Part shown: positions 19,585-29,319 of the stretch, in pieces
How the letters are laid out: the number at the start of each line of letters is the position of its first letter
Numbering within the stretch: position 1 is the stretch's first letter
NCBI GenBank assembly: GCA_030157805.1
Contig: JAOAUB010000070.1
Span: forward strand, 1-38,570
Direction of reading: 5' to 3'
Length of the DNA: 38,570 bases
Source: Legionellaceae bacterium
Lineage (GTDB): Bacteria > Pseudomonadota > Gammaproteobacteria > Legionellales > Legionellaceae
Translations under genes and position numbers: made by a program
Notes under the pieces: model-generated
Seen by the model: only the letters and a program-made list of their open reading frames with translations
Databases searched by the model: none
Told to the model about the DNA's origin: nothing

Positions 19585-20328
19585 TTAAGAACACTCTGAT
19601 TCAAGCTCTTCTTGAAGCAGCCATTGAATTTGAGTGTTCAAATTAATAGGAATTTCAGACAATTCTTCCAATTGATGATCTTCATAACTATGACTGTTGG
19701 GGTAAATTGACTGATGATGAGCAATAGCGAGATCACGCGAATGATTCACCCATTGGATTTGCGGCGCGTACAAATGAAGCATTCCCTCCACCCAGCGATC
19801 AAGAACCTGCCAATAATCACTGTCTTGCTTGGTCATTTTAAATTGCTTAAGCAATCGAGAGGTGTGTTTTGCGTCGTACCAAACTTCGTACGATATCCAA
19901 CGATTCACGCTGAATAAACGAACCGGATGACCGTAACAGTTCATCGCAATTGCAACGAGGTGTGTCATGGGATTATCCATGTTCTTATCCCAGTCAGACA
20001 AAGGCGTTGGTTTAATAGTTTTGGGAATATGTTTGTAACGTAAAAAACAGTGAAAATGACCGTGCTCCGCAGTGTCATAGTCTTCACGATGACAATGATA
20101 AAAATACTGCGCACCAGTATCGTGATCAATGCGATCACCTTTAGGATAATGATTCATGCTTACATGACGACGCTTTTTCTCCAAGGTATAATGAAGAATG
20201 TTTTTTCCTCGCTTGGTGGTCATTTGTTGCTGCGCTTCAAGAACTTGCTGCGCATAACGCAACAACCGAGCTTTTTCCGGCTTGCTTAATTGAGGAAGAG
20301 TAAATTCGGGAAGGATCAACATGCTCAT
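19585..20328 (-). CDS. Conserved His-rich protein of unknown function (DUF6969-like)
   Basis: A 247-aa soluble protein with no signal peptide or membrane helix. I tentatively recall it as the DUF6969 family of gammaproteobacteria, for which I know no function. The middle is striking: YHCHRED (His78, Cys79, His80) is followed by HGHFHCFLRY (His89, His91, His93, Cys94). This His/Cys-dense pair could bind metal or be catalytic. A conserved-looking YGHPVRLFSVNRWISYEVWY block follows. I take the ATG at 20328; a TTG at 20337 and an ATG at 20322 are alternatives, and none has a good ribosome binding site. A perfect 8-bp hairpin stands just upstream. The cysteine-ladder gene lies 71 bases further upstream on the same strand, so the two may be co-transcribed. 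Confidence 0.65.
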   Translation of the reverse strand: MSMLILPEFTLPQLSKPEKARLLRYAQQVLEAQQQMTTKRGKNILHYTLEKKRRHVSMNHYPKGDRIDHDTGAQYFYHCHREDYDTAEHGHFHCFLRYKHIPKTIKPTPLSDWDKNMDNPMTHLVAIAMNCYGHPVRLFSVNRWISYEVWYDAKHTSRLLKQFKMTKQDSDYWQVLDRWVEGMLHLYAPQIQWVNHSRDLAIAHHQSIYPNSHSYEDHQLEELSEIPINLNTQIQWLLQEELESECS

Positions 20329-20343
20329 CACTATCAACGAAAC

Positions 20344-20371
20344 CTGGGTGGCAACTTAATGTTCCACCCAG
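20344..20371 (-). terminator. Hairpin between the Cys-ladder gene and the His-rich gene
   Basis: CTGGGTGG (20344-20351) pairs perfectly with CCACCCAG (20364-20371) around a 12-base loop. It lies 28 bases after the Cys-ladder stop and about 16 before the next start codon. On the minus strand it is followed by GTTTCGTT, a poor U-tract. Leaky termination or mRNA stabilisation that makes the small protein more abundant is likelier than full termination. Confidence 0.45.
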
Positions 20372-20399
20372 CAATAGAAAAAATCATTCAAAATGCTAA

Positions 20400-20627
20400 T
20401 TAATTGCCTGCACAACCTGCACAACCTTTGCAACCTGCACAACCTTTGCAACCTGTACAGCCCTTACAACCTGTGCAGCCCTTGCAACCTGTGCAGCCTT
20501 TGCAACCGGTACAACCTTTACAAGCAGCTAAATGAGTTGAAGCAGGAGCTGCGTAAGCGGCAGAAACCATAGCACCAACAGAAACAGTAGATAATAATGC
20601 AGCAACAGCTAATGATGTTTTTTTCAT
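20400..20627 (-). CDS. Exported cysteine-ladder small protein (CKGCTG repeats)
   Basis: A 75-aa protein with a clean Sec signal peptide (KK, hydrophobic core, AYA cleavage near residue 26). The mature chain of ~49 residues has Cys at every third position from 36 to 72, 13 in all: four CKGCTG units, two CKGCAG units and a final CAGN. The repeat codons differ synonymously (TGT/TGC, AAA/AAG, GGT/GGC, ACA/ACC), so the pattern is kept at protein level. AAGGA lies about eight bases before the ATG. It is not a classical metallothionein. It recalls periplasmic Cys-rich peptides such as the bufferin and HvfA precursors, but no DUF692 modifying enzyme is in the window. Metal or thiol buffering is an inference; function is unknown. 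Confidence 0.8.
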   Translation of the reverse strand: MKKTSLAVAALLSTVSVGAMVSAAYAAPASTHLAACKGCTGCKGCTGCKGCTGCKGCTGCKGCAGCKGCAGCAGN

Positions 20628-20972
20628 GATTAATTTTCCTTAATATAGAGTTACAATAATAACAACATACAAACACTACCTTGTACGATCTAATTCTAGC
20701 AAAGTAATTTAGCATTTGCACTGTCAAAGAGAGCAACACATCAAATCATTTATCATAAGGCCTCTAAGAATAATTGATTCATGAGAAATATCCTTAGGAA
20801 TATCGACACAGACTTCGACTTCAGCAATCAACAACACACCTGGTGCAAGTGTATACAATTGAGGAATAAAGGAGGAAATTATTTTTACAAAACAGTGAAT
20901 TAGCATCATCTTTGATCTGACGGTGGCTTCAAAAAAATGAGCGACGGTCAGATCAAATTTGAACTACGGCTT
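20628..20972. other. Intergenic region between frr and the Cys-ladder gene
   Basis: 345 bases with no convincing gene. A perfect -35 hexamer TTGACA on the minus strand (near 20723-20728) has no well-spaced -10, although TAGAAT and TATATT occur nearer the Cys-ladder start. A long inverted repeat lies at the frr end (separate entry). A 61-codon minus-strand frame at 20724-20909 lacks support. Confidence 0.4.
20911..20957 (-). repeat. 11-bp inverted repeat after frr
   Basis: TTTGATCTGAC (20911-20921) and GTCAGATCAAA (20947-20957) are perfect inverted copies around a 25-base centre that itself contains TTTTTTT on the minus strand. It starts 16 bases after the frr stop. It could end the rpsB-frr transcript or be a protein-binding palindrome. 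The distal side has no U-tract. Confidence 0.5.
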
Positions 20973-21530
20973 TTAAATTGCCATCAAATCTTTTTCTTTC
21001 TCAGTCAAAACAACTTCAATTTCTTCAATGTAGTGATCGGTTAATTTTTGGATAATATCACCTGAACGACGTTCATCATCTTCAGAAATATCTTTTGATT
21101 TCACCAACTCTTTTAACTGCGTATTCGCATCACGACGTATGCCACGAATAGAAACTCGGCCCTGCTCTCCTTCTTGGCGCACGACTTTAATCAACTCTTT
21201 ACGACGCTCTTCCGTCAAAGGCGGCATAGGAATACGAATTGCACTTCCAGCGGTCGAGGGGTTCAATCCTAAGCCTGAGGTTAAAATTGCTTTCTCAACC
21301 GCGGCAACCATCGATTTTTCCCAAGGTGTCACTAATAACGTACGCGCATCGCTCACCGTCACACTGGCCACCTGATGAATCGGCGACGATGTTCCATAAT
21401 AATCAATTTGGATATGATCCAATAAGCCTGCGTTAGCACGCCCCGTTCGTACTTTAGTTAATTCATGCTGCAGCCCTTCAACTGCTTTTTTCATCCGTTT
21501 TTCAGCTTCGTTTTTAATCTCATTGATCAT
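20973..21530 (-). CDS. frr: Ribosome recycling factor
   Basis: Splits post-termination ribosomes with EF-G. 185 aa, the exact usual length. It has [17 protein letters not shown] at the start, the highly conserved [13 protein letters not shown] near residues 26-38, and [16 protein letters not shown] near 102. The C-terminal helix ends at [11 protein letters not shown]. It begins nine bases after pyrH, completing rpsB-tsf-pyrH-frr. Confidence 0.97.
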   Translation of the reverse strand: MINEIKNEAEKRMKKAVEGLQHELTKVRTGRANAGLLDHIQIDYYGTSSPIHQVASVTVSDARTLLVTPWEKSMVAAVEKAILTSGLGLNPSTAGSAIRIPMPPLTEERRKELIKVVRQEGEQGRVSIRGIRRDANTQLKELVKSKDISEDDERRSGDIIQKLTDHYIEEIEVVLTEKEKDLMAI

Positions 21531-21539
21531 AATGTCTCC

Positions 21540-22268
21540 TTAAGATCCAACTACAGTGCCAACTCGATCACCTTGAACAATCCGCTTCAAAGCTCCTGGT
21601 TGTGACATATCAAAGACTTGCAACGGCATCCCATGTTCTTGGCACAAACAAATTGCTGTTAAATCCATAACCTGTAGGCCTTGTTGCAAAACCTCTTGAT
21701 ACGTTAAATAATCATAACGCGTTGCATTTGGATTAATAACGGGATCTTCACTATAAATACCATCCACTTTCGTGGCTTTAAGCACGATGTCTGCACCCAC
21801 TTCAATGGCGCGTAAACAAGCTGCTGTATCTGTCGTAAAAAATGGATTTCCTGTTCCCGCTGCAAAAATAACAACCTGACCATGACGCAAATGCGTCAGT
21901 GCCTTGCGGCGATGATAAGAATCAACAACGCCAAGCATGGGAATCGCGGACATAATCCGCGCCGGTAAATCAATACGCTCTAAGGCATCACGTAAAGCCA
22001 GCGCATTCATGACCGTTGCCAACATCCCCATGTGGTCACCTGTAACACGACCAAGTCCAGCTTTTGACAAAGCCTTGCCACGAAATAAATTACCACCGCC
22101 AATGACCAGTCCAACTTCAACACCCATTTGAATCAGGTCTGCAACATCACGAGCCATTTTATCAAGCACAGCAGGATCAATCCCAAATTGGGAGCTTCCT
22201 ATCAAAGCCTCACCACTGTATTTTAATAATATCCGCTTGTATTTTAGCCGTGGATGACTCGAACTCAT
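21540..22268 (-). CDS. pyrH: Uridylate kinase PyrH
   Basis: UMP kinase of the amino-acid-kinase fold, making UDP for RNA and cell-envelope precursors; allosterically GTP-activated and UTP-inhibited in relatives. 242 aa. [11 protein letters not shown] (phosphate loop), [10 protein letters not shown] and [19 protein letters not shown] are clear, with VDGIYSEDP near residue 170. It overlaps tsf by four bases. Confidence 0.97.
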   Translation of the reverse strand: MSSSHPRLKYKRILLKYSGEALIGSSQFGIDPAVLDKMARDVADLIQMGVEVGLVIGGGNLFRGKALSKAGLGRVTGDHMGMLATVMNALALRDALERIDLPARIMSAIPMLGVVDSYHRRKALTHLRHGQVVIFAAGTGNPFFTTDTAACLRAIEVGADIVLKATKVDGIYSEDPVINPNATRYDYLTYQEVLQQGLQVMDLTAICLCQEHGMPLQVFDMSQPGALKRIVQGDRVGTVVGS

Positions 22269-23149
22269 GATTGATCTCGTACCTGAGCCATCACTTCAGC
22301 CACAAAGTTATCTTCTTTTTTCTCAATGCCTTCACCTACTTCAAAACGAACAAATGAAATAACTTCAGCTTGATGTTGTTTTAATAAATCACTCACCTTC
22401 TGATCAGGGTTTTTCACATAAGCTTGTCCAAGCAAGCTGACTTCATCAACGAATTTATTGATACGTCCTTCGACCATTTTTTCAATAATCTCAGCAGGCT
22501 TTCCACTTTCACGCGCCTGTGCCATGAATATTTCACGTTCTTTTTCAATTAATTCAGGAGCAACATGAGCACGACTCACAACCACAGGACGACTAGCCGC
22601 AACATGCATCGCAATATCTTTAGCTAATTGCTCATTACCACCGTTTAACGCAACTACCACGCCAATTTGTGTTCCATGAAGATAAGTCCCAACCACACCA
22701 TCACACGCAACCCGAACTAAACGTCGCAATTGAATATTTTCACCAATCTTAGCCACTAAATGTTGCCTGGCTTCCTCAACGGTTTCATGACTTTCTAAAA
22801 TGGATTGCTGGCCTAATTCAGCAACATCGCTTACGTTCGTCGTTAGTGCCGTTTTAACAGATTGATCAGCAAACGCTGTAAAACCGGCGTCTCGCGCAAC
22901 AAAATCAGTTTCACTGTTAATTTCTAACATCACAGCAGCACGACCATCCTCAGATCGCGCAATCGCAATAATTCCCTCAGCAGCAATGCGATCAGCCTTT
23001 TTATCTGCCTTCGCTTGCCCAGCTTTACGCATTTCTGTGATTGCTAATTCAATATCACCCTCTGTGGCAACAAGAAATTTTTTACATTCCATCATGCCGG
23101 CACCCGTACGCTCACGTAACTTCATAACCAAAGCGGCACTAATCGCCAT
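22265..23149 (-). CDS. tsf: Elongation factor Ts
   Basis: Guanine-nucleotide exchange factor for EF-Tu. 294 aa. The N-terminal UBA-like domain has [19 protein letters not shown]. The core carries [16 protein letters not shown] with the TDFV motif near residue 80 that disrupts the EF-Tu nucleotide site. MHVAASRP and the C-terminal [12 protein letters not shown] block complete it. An intrinsic terminator lies between rpsB and tsf, so tsf expression may depend on readthrough or its own promoter. Confidence 0.97.
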   Translation of the reverse strand: MAISAALVMKLRERTGAGMMECKKFLVATEGDIELAITEMRKAGQAKADKKADRIAAEGIIAIARSEDGRAAVMLEINSETDFVARDAGFTAFADQSVKTALTTNVSDVAELGQQSILESHETVEEARQHLVAKIGENIQLRRLVRVACDGVVGTYLHGTQIGVVVALNGGNEQLAKDIAMHVAASRPVVVSRAHVAPELIEKEREIFMAQARESGKPAEIIEKMVEGRINKFVDEVSLLGQAYVKNPDQKVSDLLKQHQAEVISFVRFEVGEGIEKKEDNFVAEVMAQVRDQS

Positions 23150-23172
23150 AACACACTCTCCAAATCAACAGT

Positions 23173-23208
23173 AAAAAAAAGGGCCTTACTTTAGTCGTAG
23201 TGCCCTTT
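23173..23208 (-). terminator. Intrinsic terminator/attenuator between rpsB and tsf
   Basis: On the minus strand AAAGGGC (23208-23202) pairs with GCCCTTT (23184-23178) around a 17-base loop, followed by at least five more T. This is a canonical intrinsic terminator inside an otherwise continuous operon. A partial terminator at this place is known in E. coli, where it sets the S2:EF-Ts ratio. Confidence 0.8.
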
Positions 23209-23238
23209 CTAGTATCAAATAAAACATCCAACCAGGAA

Positions 23239-23997
23239 CTACTCTTTTGCCTCACCGGCTTCTTTTTCAACAGGCACTTCAACGTAATTTGCATCAGAAG
23301 GAGTGACTGCCACCGTATTTCCTTGCTTAGCATCAATAATTGCATCCGCAACGCAACGAACATAAAGCTCCACAGCGCGCATGGAATCATCATTACCTGG
23401 AATCAAATAATCAACCACATCCGGATTATTATTGGTATCGACAACACCAATCACAGGAATTTTCAAACGACGAGCTTCTTCCACTGCAATATTTTCATAG
23501 CCCACATCAACCACAAACAAGGCATCCGGTAAACCGTTCATGTCCTCGATTCCACCTAAACCACGCTCAAGCTTATCAAGTTCTCGACTCAACATAAGCC
23601 CTTCTTTCTTAATCATGCCAGCAAACGCGCCTCGATCACGCATCTCTTTAAGTTCTTTCAAACGAAAGATAGACTGACGGACTGTTTTATAATTGGTTAA
23701 CATACCACCCAACCAACGATAATCCACGTAAGGCATTCCACAACGTTTAGCATGCTCCCGAATGCTTTCTTGAGCCGCCCTTTTTGTACCTACAAAAAGA
23801 ATTTTTGCTCTGTTTGATGCCAATCGACCAATATAATTCGTTGCATCTTTTAACATGGGCAACGTTTTTTCCAAATTAATAATATGGATATTATTTCTAG
23901 AACCAAAAATATAAGGTTCCATTTTGGGGTTCCAATACCGAGTGCGGTGCCCAAAATGAGCGCCCGATTCTAACAATTCACGCATACTAAGGTTCAT
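23239..23997 (-). CDS. rpsB: 30S ribosomal protein S2
   Basis: Small-subunit protein S2, 252 aa. [56 protein letters not shown] and [20 protein letters not shown] are all conserved family blocks. The C-terminus ends in an acidic, Glu/Lys-rich tail. GGAG lies seven bases before the ATG. A structured leader and a strong promoter lie upstream. Confidence 0.98.
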   Translation of the reverse strand: MNLSMRELLESGAHFGHRTRYWNPKMEPYIFGSRNNIHIINLEKTLPMLKDATNYIGRLASNRAKILFVGTKRAAQESIREHAKRCGMPYVDYRWLGGMLTNYKTVRQSIFRLKELKEMRDRGAFAGMIKKEGLMLSRELDKLERGLGGIEDMNGLPDALFVVDVGYENIAVEEARRLKIPVIGVVDTNNNPDVVDYLIPGNDDSMRAVELYVRCVADAIIDAKQGNTVAVTPSDANYVEVPVEKEAGEAKE

Positions 23998-24000
23998 TTG

Positions 24001-24060
24001 ACTTCTCCAGGGTTAGGCCTCCACGCTTCCCATAAGGCACCCAACCGGGACCCTGCCCTA
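24001..24060 (-). promoter_or_regulatory. Structured rpsB leader (probable S2 autoregulatory element)
   Basis: The rpsB 5' UTR is unusually G/C-rich for this genome. CAGGGT (24055-24050) can pair with ACCCTG (24013-24008), and TCCC/GGGA (24050-24047 with 24031-24028) nests inside. S2 represses its own mRNA through a conserved leader in gammaproteobacteria. Position and fold fit, but I cannot run a covariance model. Confidence 0.45.
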
Positions 24061-24120
24061 TGTGACGAAACGTGTGTGTAGTTTTAGTTTAACTTCGTTT
24101 ACTTTTTTCAAAGCGCGCTA

Positions 24121-24149
24121 TATATACCACAATACTCTCTTTTATTCAA
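24121..24149 (-). promoter_or_regulatory. Sigma70 promoter for rpsB operon with GC-rich discriminator
   Basis: On the minus strand TTGAAT (24149-24144), a 17-base spacer and TATATA (24126-24121) are followed by TAGCGCGC. A GC-rich discriminator after the -10 is the hallmark of stringently controlled ribosomal promoters. The start point would be near 24113, giving a ~115-base leader. Confidence 0.7.
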
Positions 24150-24293
24150 TATCCCTAGTCCTGATCTCAGGATTATTTCATTAAAAAAAAACAAAACACC
24201 TTCAAAATTATTTTAATTCCAAAGTCATTCCTATCTCCCCCTTAAATCATCACCAAAAATCCTGTATAGTTTAATTTTTTTGGAAATTAAGTC

Positions 24294-25064
24294 ATGGCAA
24301 GCACGATTAAAACGGCTGAAGAAATTGAGAAAATGCGCGTGGCAGGACGTCTTGCTGCTGAAGTACTGACGATGATTGAACCCCATGTTCAAGAAGGTAT
24401 AACGACCGATGAACTCAATACGTTATGCCATGACTACATTGTAAATGTCCAACAAGCCATCCCTGCTCCGCTTAATTATAATGGCTTTCCCAAATCCATC
24501 TGCACCTCTCTTAATCATGTGGTGTGTCATGGGATCCCCAATCACAAAAAATTAAAAGATGGCGATATCATTAATATTGACGTTACTGTCATCAAAGACG
24601 GTTATCATGGGGATACGAGCAAAATGTTTTTTGTTGGTACTTCATCAATCAAAGCTAAACATATTGTCAAAGTAGCGCATGAATGTTTATTGATAGGAAT
24701 TGATCTCGTCAAACCAGGCGCGCGTCTTGGCGACATCGGTCATGCCATTCAACAACATGCTGAGAAAAATCGGTGTTCTGTGGTTCGCGATTATTGCGGC
24801 CATGGCATTGGTCGAATTTTTCACGAAGATCCACAAGTTCTACACTATGGCACACCCGGCACCGGTGAAGCATTAAAAGCCGGCATGACCTTTACTATCG
24901 AGCCCATGGTCAATCTCGGGAAATACCACACTCGTCTGTTGCCTGACAAATGGACTGTGGTCACCAAAGATCATAGTTTGTCGGCGCAATGGGAGCACAC
25001 ACTATTAGTCACAGAAACCGGCGTTGAAATTCTCACCTTGCGCGATGAAGAACGTTTAGCATAA
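24294..25064 (+). CDS. map: Methionine aminopeptidase type I
   Basis: Removes the initiator Met from nascent proteins. 256 aa, no N-terminal extension. NHVVCHGIP holds the catalytic His near residue 79. Metal ligands lie in NIDVTVIKDGYHGDTSKMF (two Asp near 97 and 108), GHGIGRIFHEDP (His near 171), FTIEPM (Glu near 204) and WEHTLLVT (Glu near 235). It is divergent from rpsB, the common gammaproteobacterial arrangement. A weak -10 (TATAGT) lies about 27 bases before the ATG. Confidence 0.97.
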   Translation: MASTIKTAEEIEKMRVAGRLAAEVLTMIEPHVQEGITTDELNTLCHDYIVNVQQAIPAPLNYNGFPKSICTSLNHVVCHGIPNHKKLKDGDIINIDVTVIKDGYHGDTSKMFFVGTSSIKAKHIVKVAHECLLIGIDLVKPGARLGDIGHAIQQHAEKNRCSVVRDYCGHGIGRIFHEDPQVLHYGTPGTGEALKAGMTFTIEPMVNLGKYHTRLLPDKWTVVTKDHSLSAQWEHTLLVTETGVEILTLRDEERLA

Positions 25065-25108
25065 TATTTCGATTACAGCTGAATGAGCAGCCGACGTTAT
25101 CAAAAAAC

Positions 25109-25567
25109 TCATCGCCGCGCTTTAAAAAAATCACTCAACAGTGCGGCGCACTCTTCTTGCATGACACCTTCGTCAATTTGAACACGATGATTTAAAGGAT
25201 AACCTTGGAGAAAATTATAGACTGAGCCAGCCGCTCCTGCCTTAAAGTCTCGAGTAGCAAAGACAACTCGCAAAAGCCGTGTCTGAATAATTGCGCCAGC
25301 ACACATAGCACAAGGCTCGAGCGTAACATACAAGGTTGAATTAAGTAGCCGATGATTACGCAGAGCCTGACAAGCCTTACGAATGGCCACTATCTCAGCA
25401 TGACCACAGGGATCATGTTCTTGAATGGTTTGATTACAACCTACGCCGATTAAACGATGATCCGATCCCACCAGCACAGCACCTACAGGCACTTCCCCTT
25501 GTTCTTGGGCGTGACATGCCTGCTCGTAGGCTTGTTGCATCCAATACTTATCATCCTTTATTCCCAT
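25109..25567 (-). CDS. tadA: tRNA-specific adenosine deaminase TadA
   Basis: Deaminates A34 to inosine in tRNA-Arg(ACG). 152 aa. The zinc and proton-transfer residues lie in [10 protein letters not shown] (His and Glu) and [10 protein letters not shown] (two Cys). EVPVGAVLV and [15 protein letters not shown] also match. The ATG overlaps the guaA stop by ten bases. A Met at residue 10 is a possible alternative start. Last gene of guaB-guaA-tadA. Confidence 0.95.
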   Translation of the reverse strand: MGIKDDKYWMQQAYEQACHAQEQGEVPVGAVLVGSDHRLIGVGCNQTIQEHDPCGHAEIVAIRKACQALRNHRLLNSTLYVTLEPCAMCAGAIIQTRLLRVVFATRDFKAGAAGSVYNFLQGYPLNHRVQIDEGVMQEECAALLSDFFKARR

Positions 25568-27197
25568 TCAATGGTAGCTGGCGGTTTTGATGAAATATCA
25601 TAAGTGACCCGAGACACTTCTGGAACTTCATTAATAATACGATTCGATACGTTTGAAAGAAAATCCCACGGTAAATGGGCCCATTGCGCGGTCATAAAAT
25701 CCAATGTTTCAACAGCACGTAAGCTAATCACGTAATCATAACGCCGTCCATCGCCCATCACCCCCACGCTCTTCACGGGTAAAAAGACCGCAAAGGCCTG
25801 GCTTACTTTGTCATAGAGCCCTTCTTTTCTGAGCTCTTCAATAAAAATTGCATCCGCTAAGCGCAAAATATCCGCAGCATGTTTATTAACTTCACCCAAG
25901 ATACGAACACCAAGACCTGGGCCGGGAAAAGGATGACGATAAACCATGTTATGAGGCAACCCTAACTCCAACCCCATTTGACGCACCTCATCTTTAAATA
26001 AAGCACGAACTGGTTCTAGTAACTTAAGATTTAAAGTTTCAGGTAACCCGCCGACATTATGATGCGATTTAATAACCACAGCAACCGAGTTAGTCTTTGT
26101 GCCTGCAGACTCAATCACATCCGGATAAATAGTTCCTTGTGCAAGCCATTTAATGTCCTTAAGCTTAGCGGCCTCTTCATCAAACACCTCAATGAATTGA
26201 TGCCCAATAATTTTACGTTTTTCTTCCGGGCACGACACGCCTCGTAAAGCTTTCATAAAACGATCTTCCGCATTCACCGCAATAATGGACAAGCCCATGT
26301 GTCGACCAAACATGTCCATGACTTGCGACGCTTCATTTAAACGCAGCAAGCCCGTGTCCACAAACACACATACCAATTGACTGCCTATCGCTTGATGCAA
26401 CAACGCCGCCACAACCGAGGAGTCAACGCCGCCAGACAAGGCCAACAACACACGCTCCTGACCAACTTTGGCACGAATATCGGCAATGGCTTCTTCAATA
26501 ATATTGTCAACGGTCCACGTGGGTGGAGCCGCGCATAGTTCAAGCACAAAACGTTTTAAAATACGCATTCCTTGTCGCGTATGCGTCACTTCAGGATGAA
26601 ACTGCAGGCCATACCAAGGACGTGATTCGCAAGCCATGCCCGCGATAGGCGTGTTGCGTGTTTCACAAATCACCTTAAAATCAGGAGGTACACGTGTTAC
26701 TTTATCACCATGACTCATCCACACATCCAGTGCAGCGCCACCATCCGCATCAATGCGATCCTCAATACCTTGCAATAAGTCACTATGCCCATGCAAATGA
26801 AGCTCTGCATAACCAAACTCACGTAGGGATGAATTTTCAACCTCACCACCTAATTGCACGGCCATCGTCTGCATTCCATAACAAATGCCTAAGATTGGAA
26901 TAGATAAGGTGAATACCCAGTCAGGACAACGTGGCGATACATCACCGCTCACGGTCACACTTAAGGGCCCGCCTGACAAAATAATGCCGCAAGGATCGAG
27001 CTGTTCAAAATCTTTAAATTCGAGATCATGGGGAAAAATTTCACAATAAACGCCCATTTCACGAACCCGCCGCGCAATTAATTGCGTGTACTGTGATCCA
27101 AAATCAAGAATAAGCACCGGCTTTTGTTGCGAATGCCGCTTGCTACCTCGTGAGGGGCTTGCATTGATGTCATTGGTTTGATGAGTTTGATTCGTCA

Positions 27198-27198
<1 letters not shown>
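25558..27198 (-). CDS. guaA: GMP synthase (glutamine-hydrolysing)
   Basis: Converts XMP to GMP using glutamine. 546 aa. The class I amidotransferase domain has [18 protein letters not shown], the nucleophile Cys in ILGICYGMQ, and the His-x-Glu in LQFHPEVTH. The ATP-pyrophosphatase domain has [16 protein letters not shown], and the dimerisation domain ends TIEWE. An N-terminal stretch of ~25 polar residues (Gln/Asn/Ser/Lys-rich) is longer than in E. coli. The ATG shares one base with the guaB stop. Confidence 0.97.
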
Positions 27199-28900
<1,702 letters not shown>

Positions 28901-28903
28901 GCT

Positions 28904-29292
28904 TACGACGAATTAAAGGCAACGCTTGGCCTAAACGAACTGATTCTTTTTATGGACAGTGTTCATCCAACGCAGGAAACAAAAATCACTTAGGGTTGGA
29001 TTAGAACAGGCGTAGAAAAACTGATAGCCACTGTTAAATTCATTTAAAAAAACCGCCGCCACATCCAAAATTTGTGATGCATACCTTGCCCCCATACAGT
29101 CCAAATTTGAATCCGATTGAAAGGCTTTGGAAGGTGATGAATGAATTATCAAAAAATAATCAGGTGTTTAAAACTTTCAGTGAATTTAAAGAAAAAATAC
29201 GTACATTTTTTAGTGAGACATGGGACGTGATTTCTGACGGGTTTAGAACAAGAATCAATGATAATTTTCAGACTCTAAAACAAGCGTTTTGA
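28904..29292 (+). pseudogene. IS630-family transposase remnant
   Basis: Two pieces of a DDE transposase are readable. From 28904, in one frame, comes LILFMDSVHPTQETKIT, then an in-frame stop, then GWIRTGVEKLIATV: the first catalytic Asp region of IS630 elements. From 29077, in another frame, comes HTLPPYSPNLNPIERLWKVMN with the final catalytic Glu, running to a natural stop at 29290-29292. The part with the second Asp and the whole N-terminus are missing, so it is dead through deletion, stop and frameshift. No intact terminal inverted repeats were found. Confidence 0.85.
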
Positions 29293-29319
29293 ATCTGATT
29301 GGGTATAGGAGTAAATAAA

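Noticed and set aside
20403..20522. Tandem 18-base periodicity that could look like a CRISPR or satellite repeat
   Set aside because: Units are contiguous without spacers and vary only at synonymous positions within one reading frame, so it is coding repetition of the Cys-ladder protein.
20724..20909. 61-codon minus-strand frame between frr and the Cys-ladder gene
   Set aside because: No ribosome binding site, composition unlike neighbours, and no recognisable domain.
20628..24293. tRNA genes in the larger intergenic gaps
   Set aside because: No cloverleaf or T-loop consensus (GGTTCGAATCC-like) was seen on either strand by eye.
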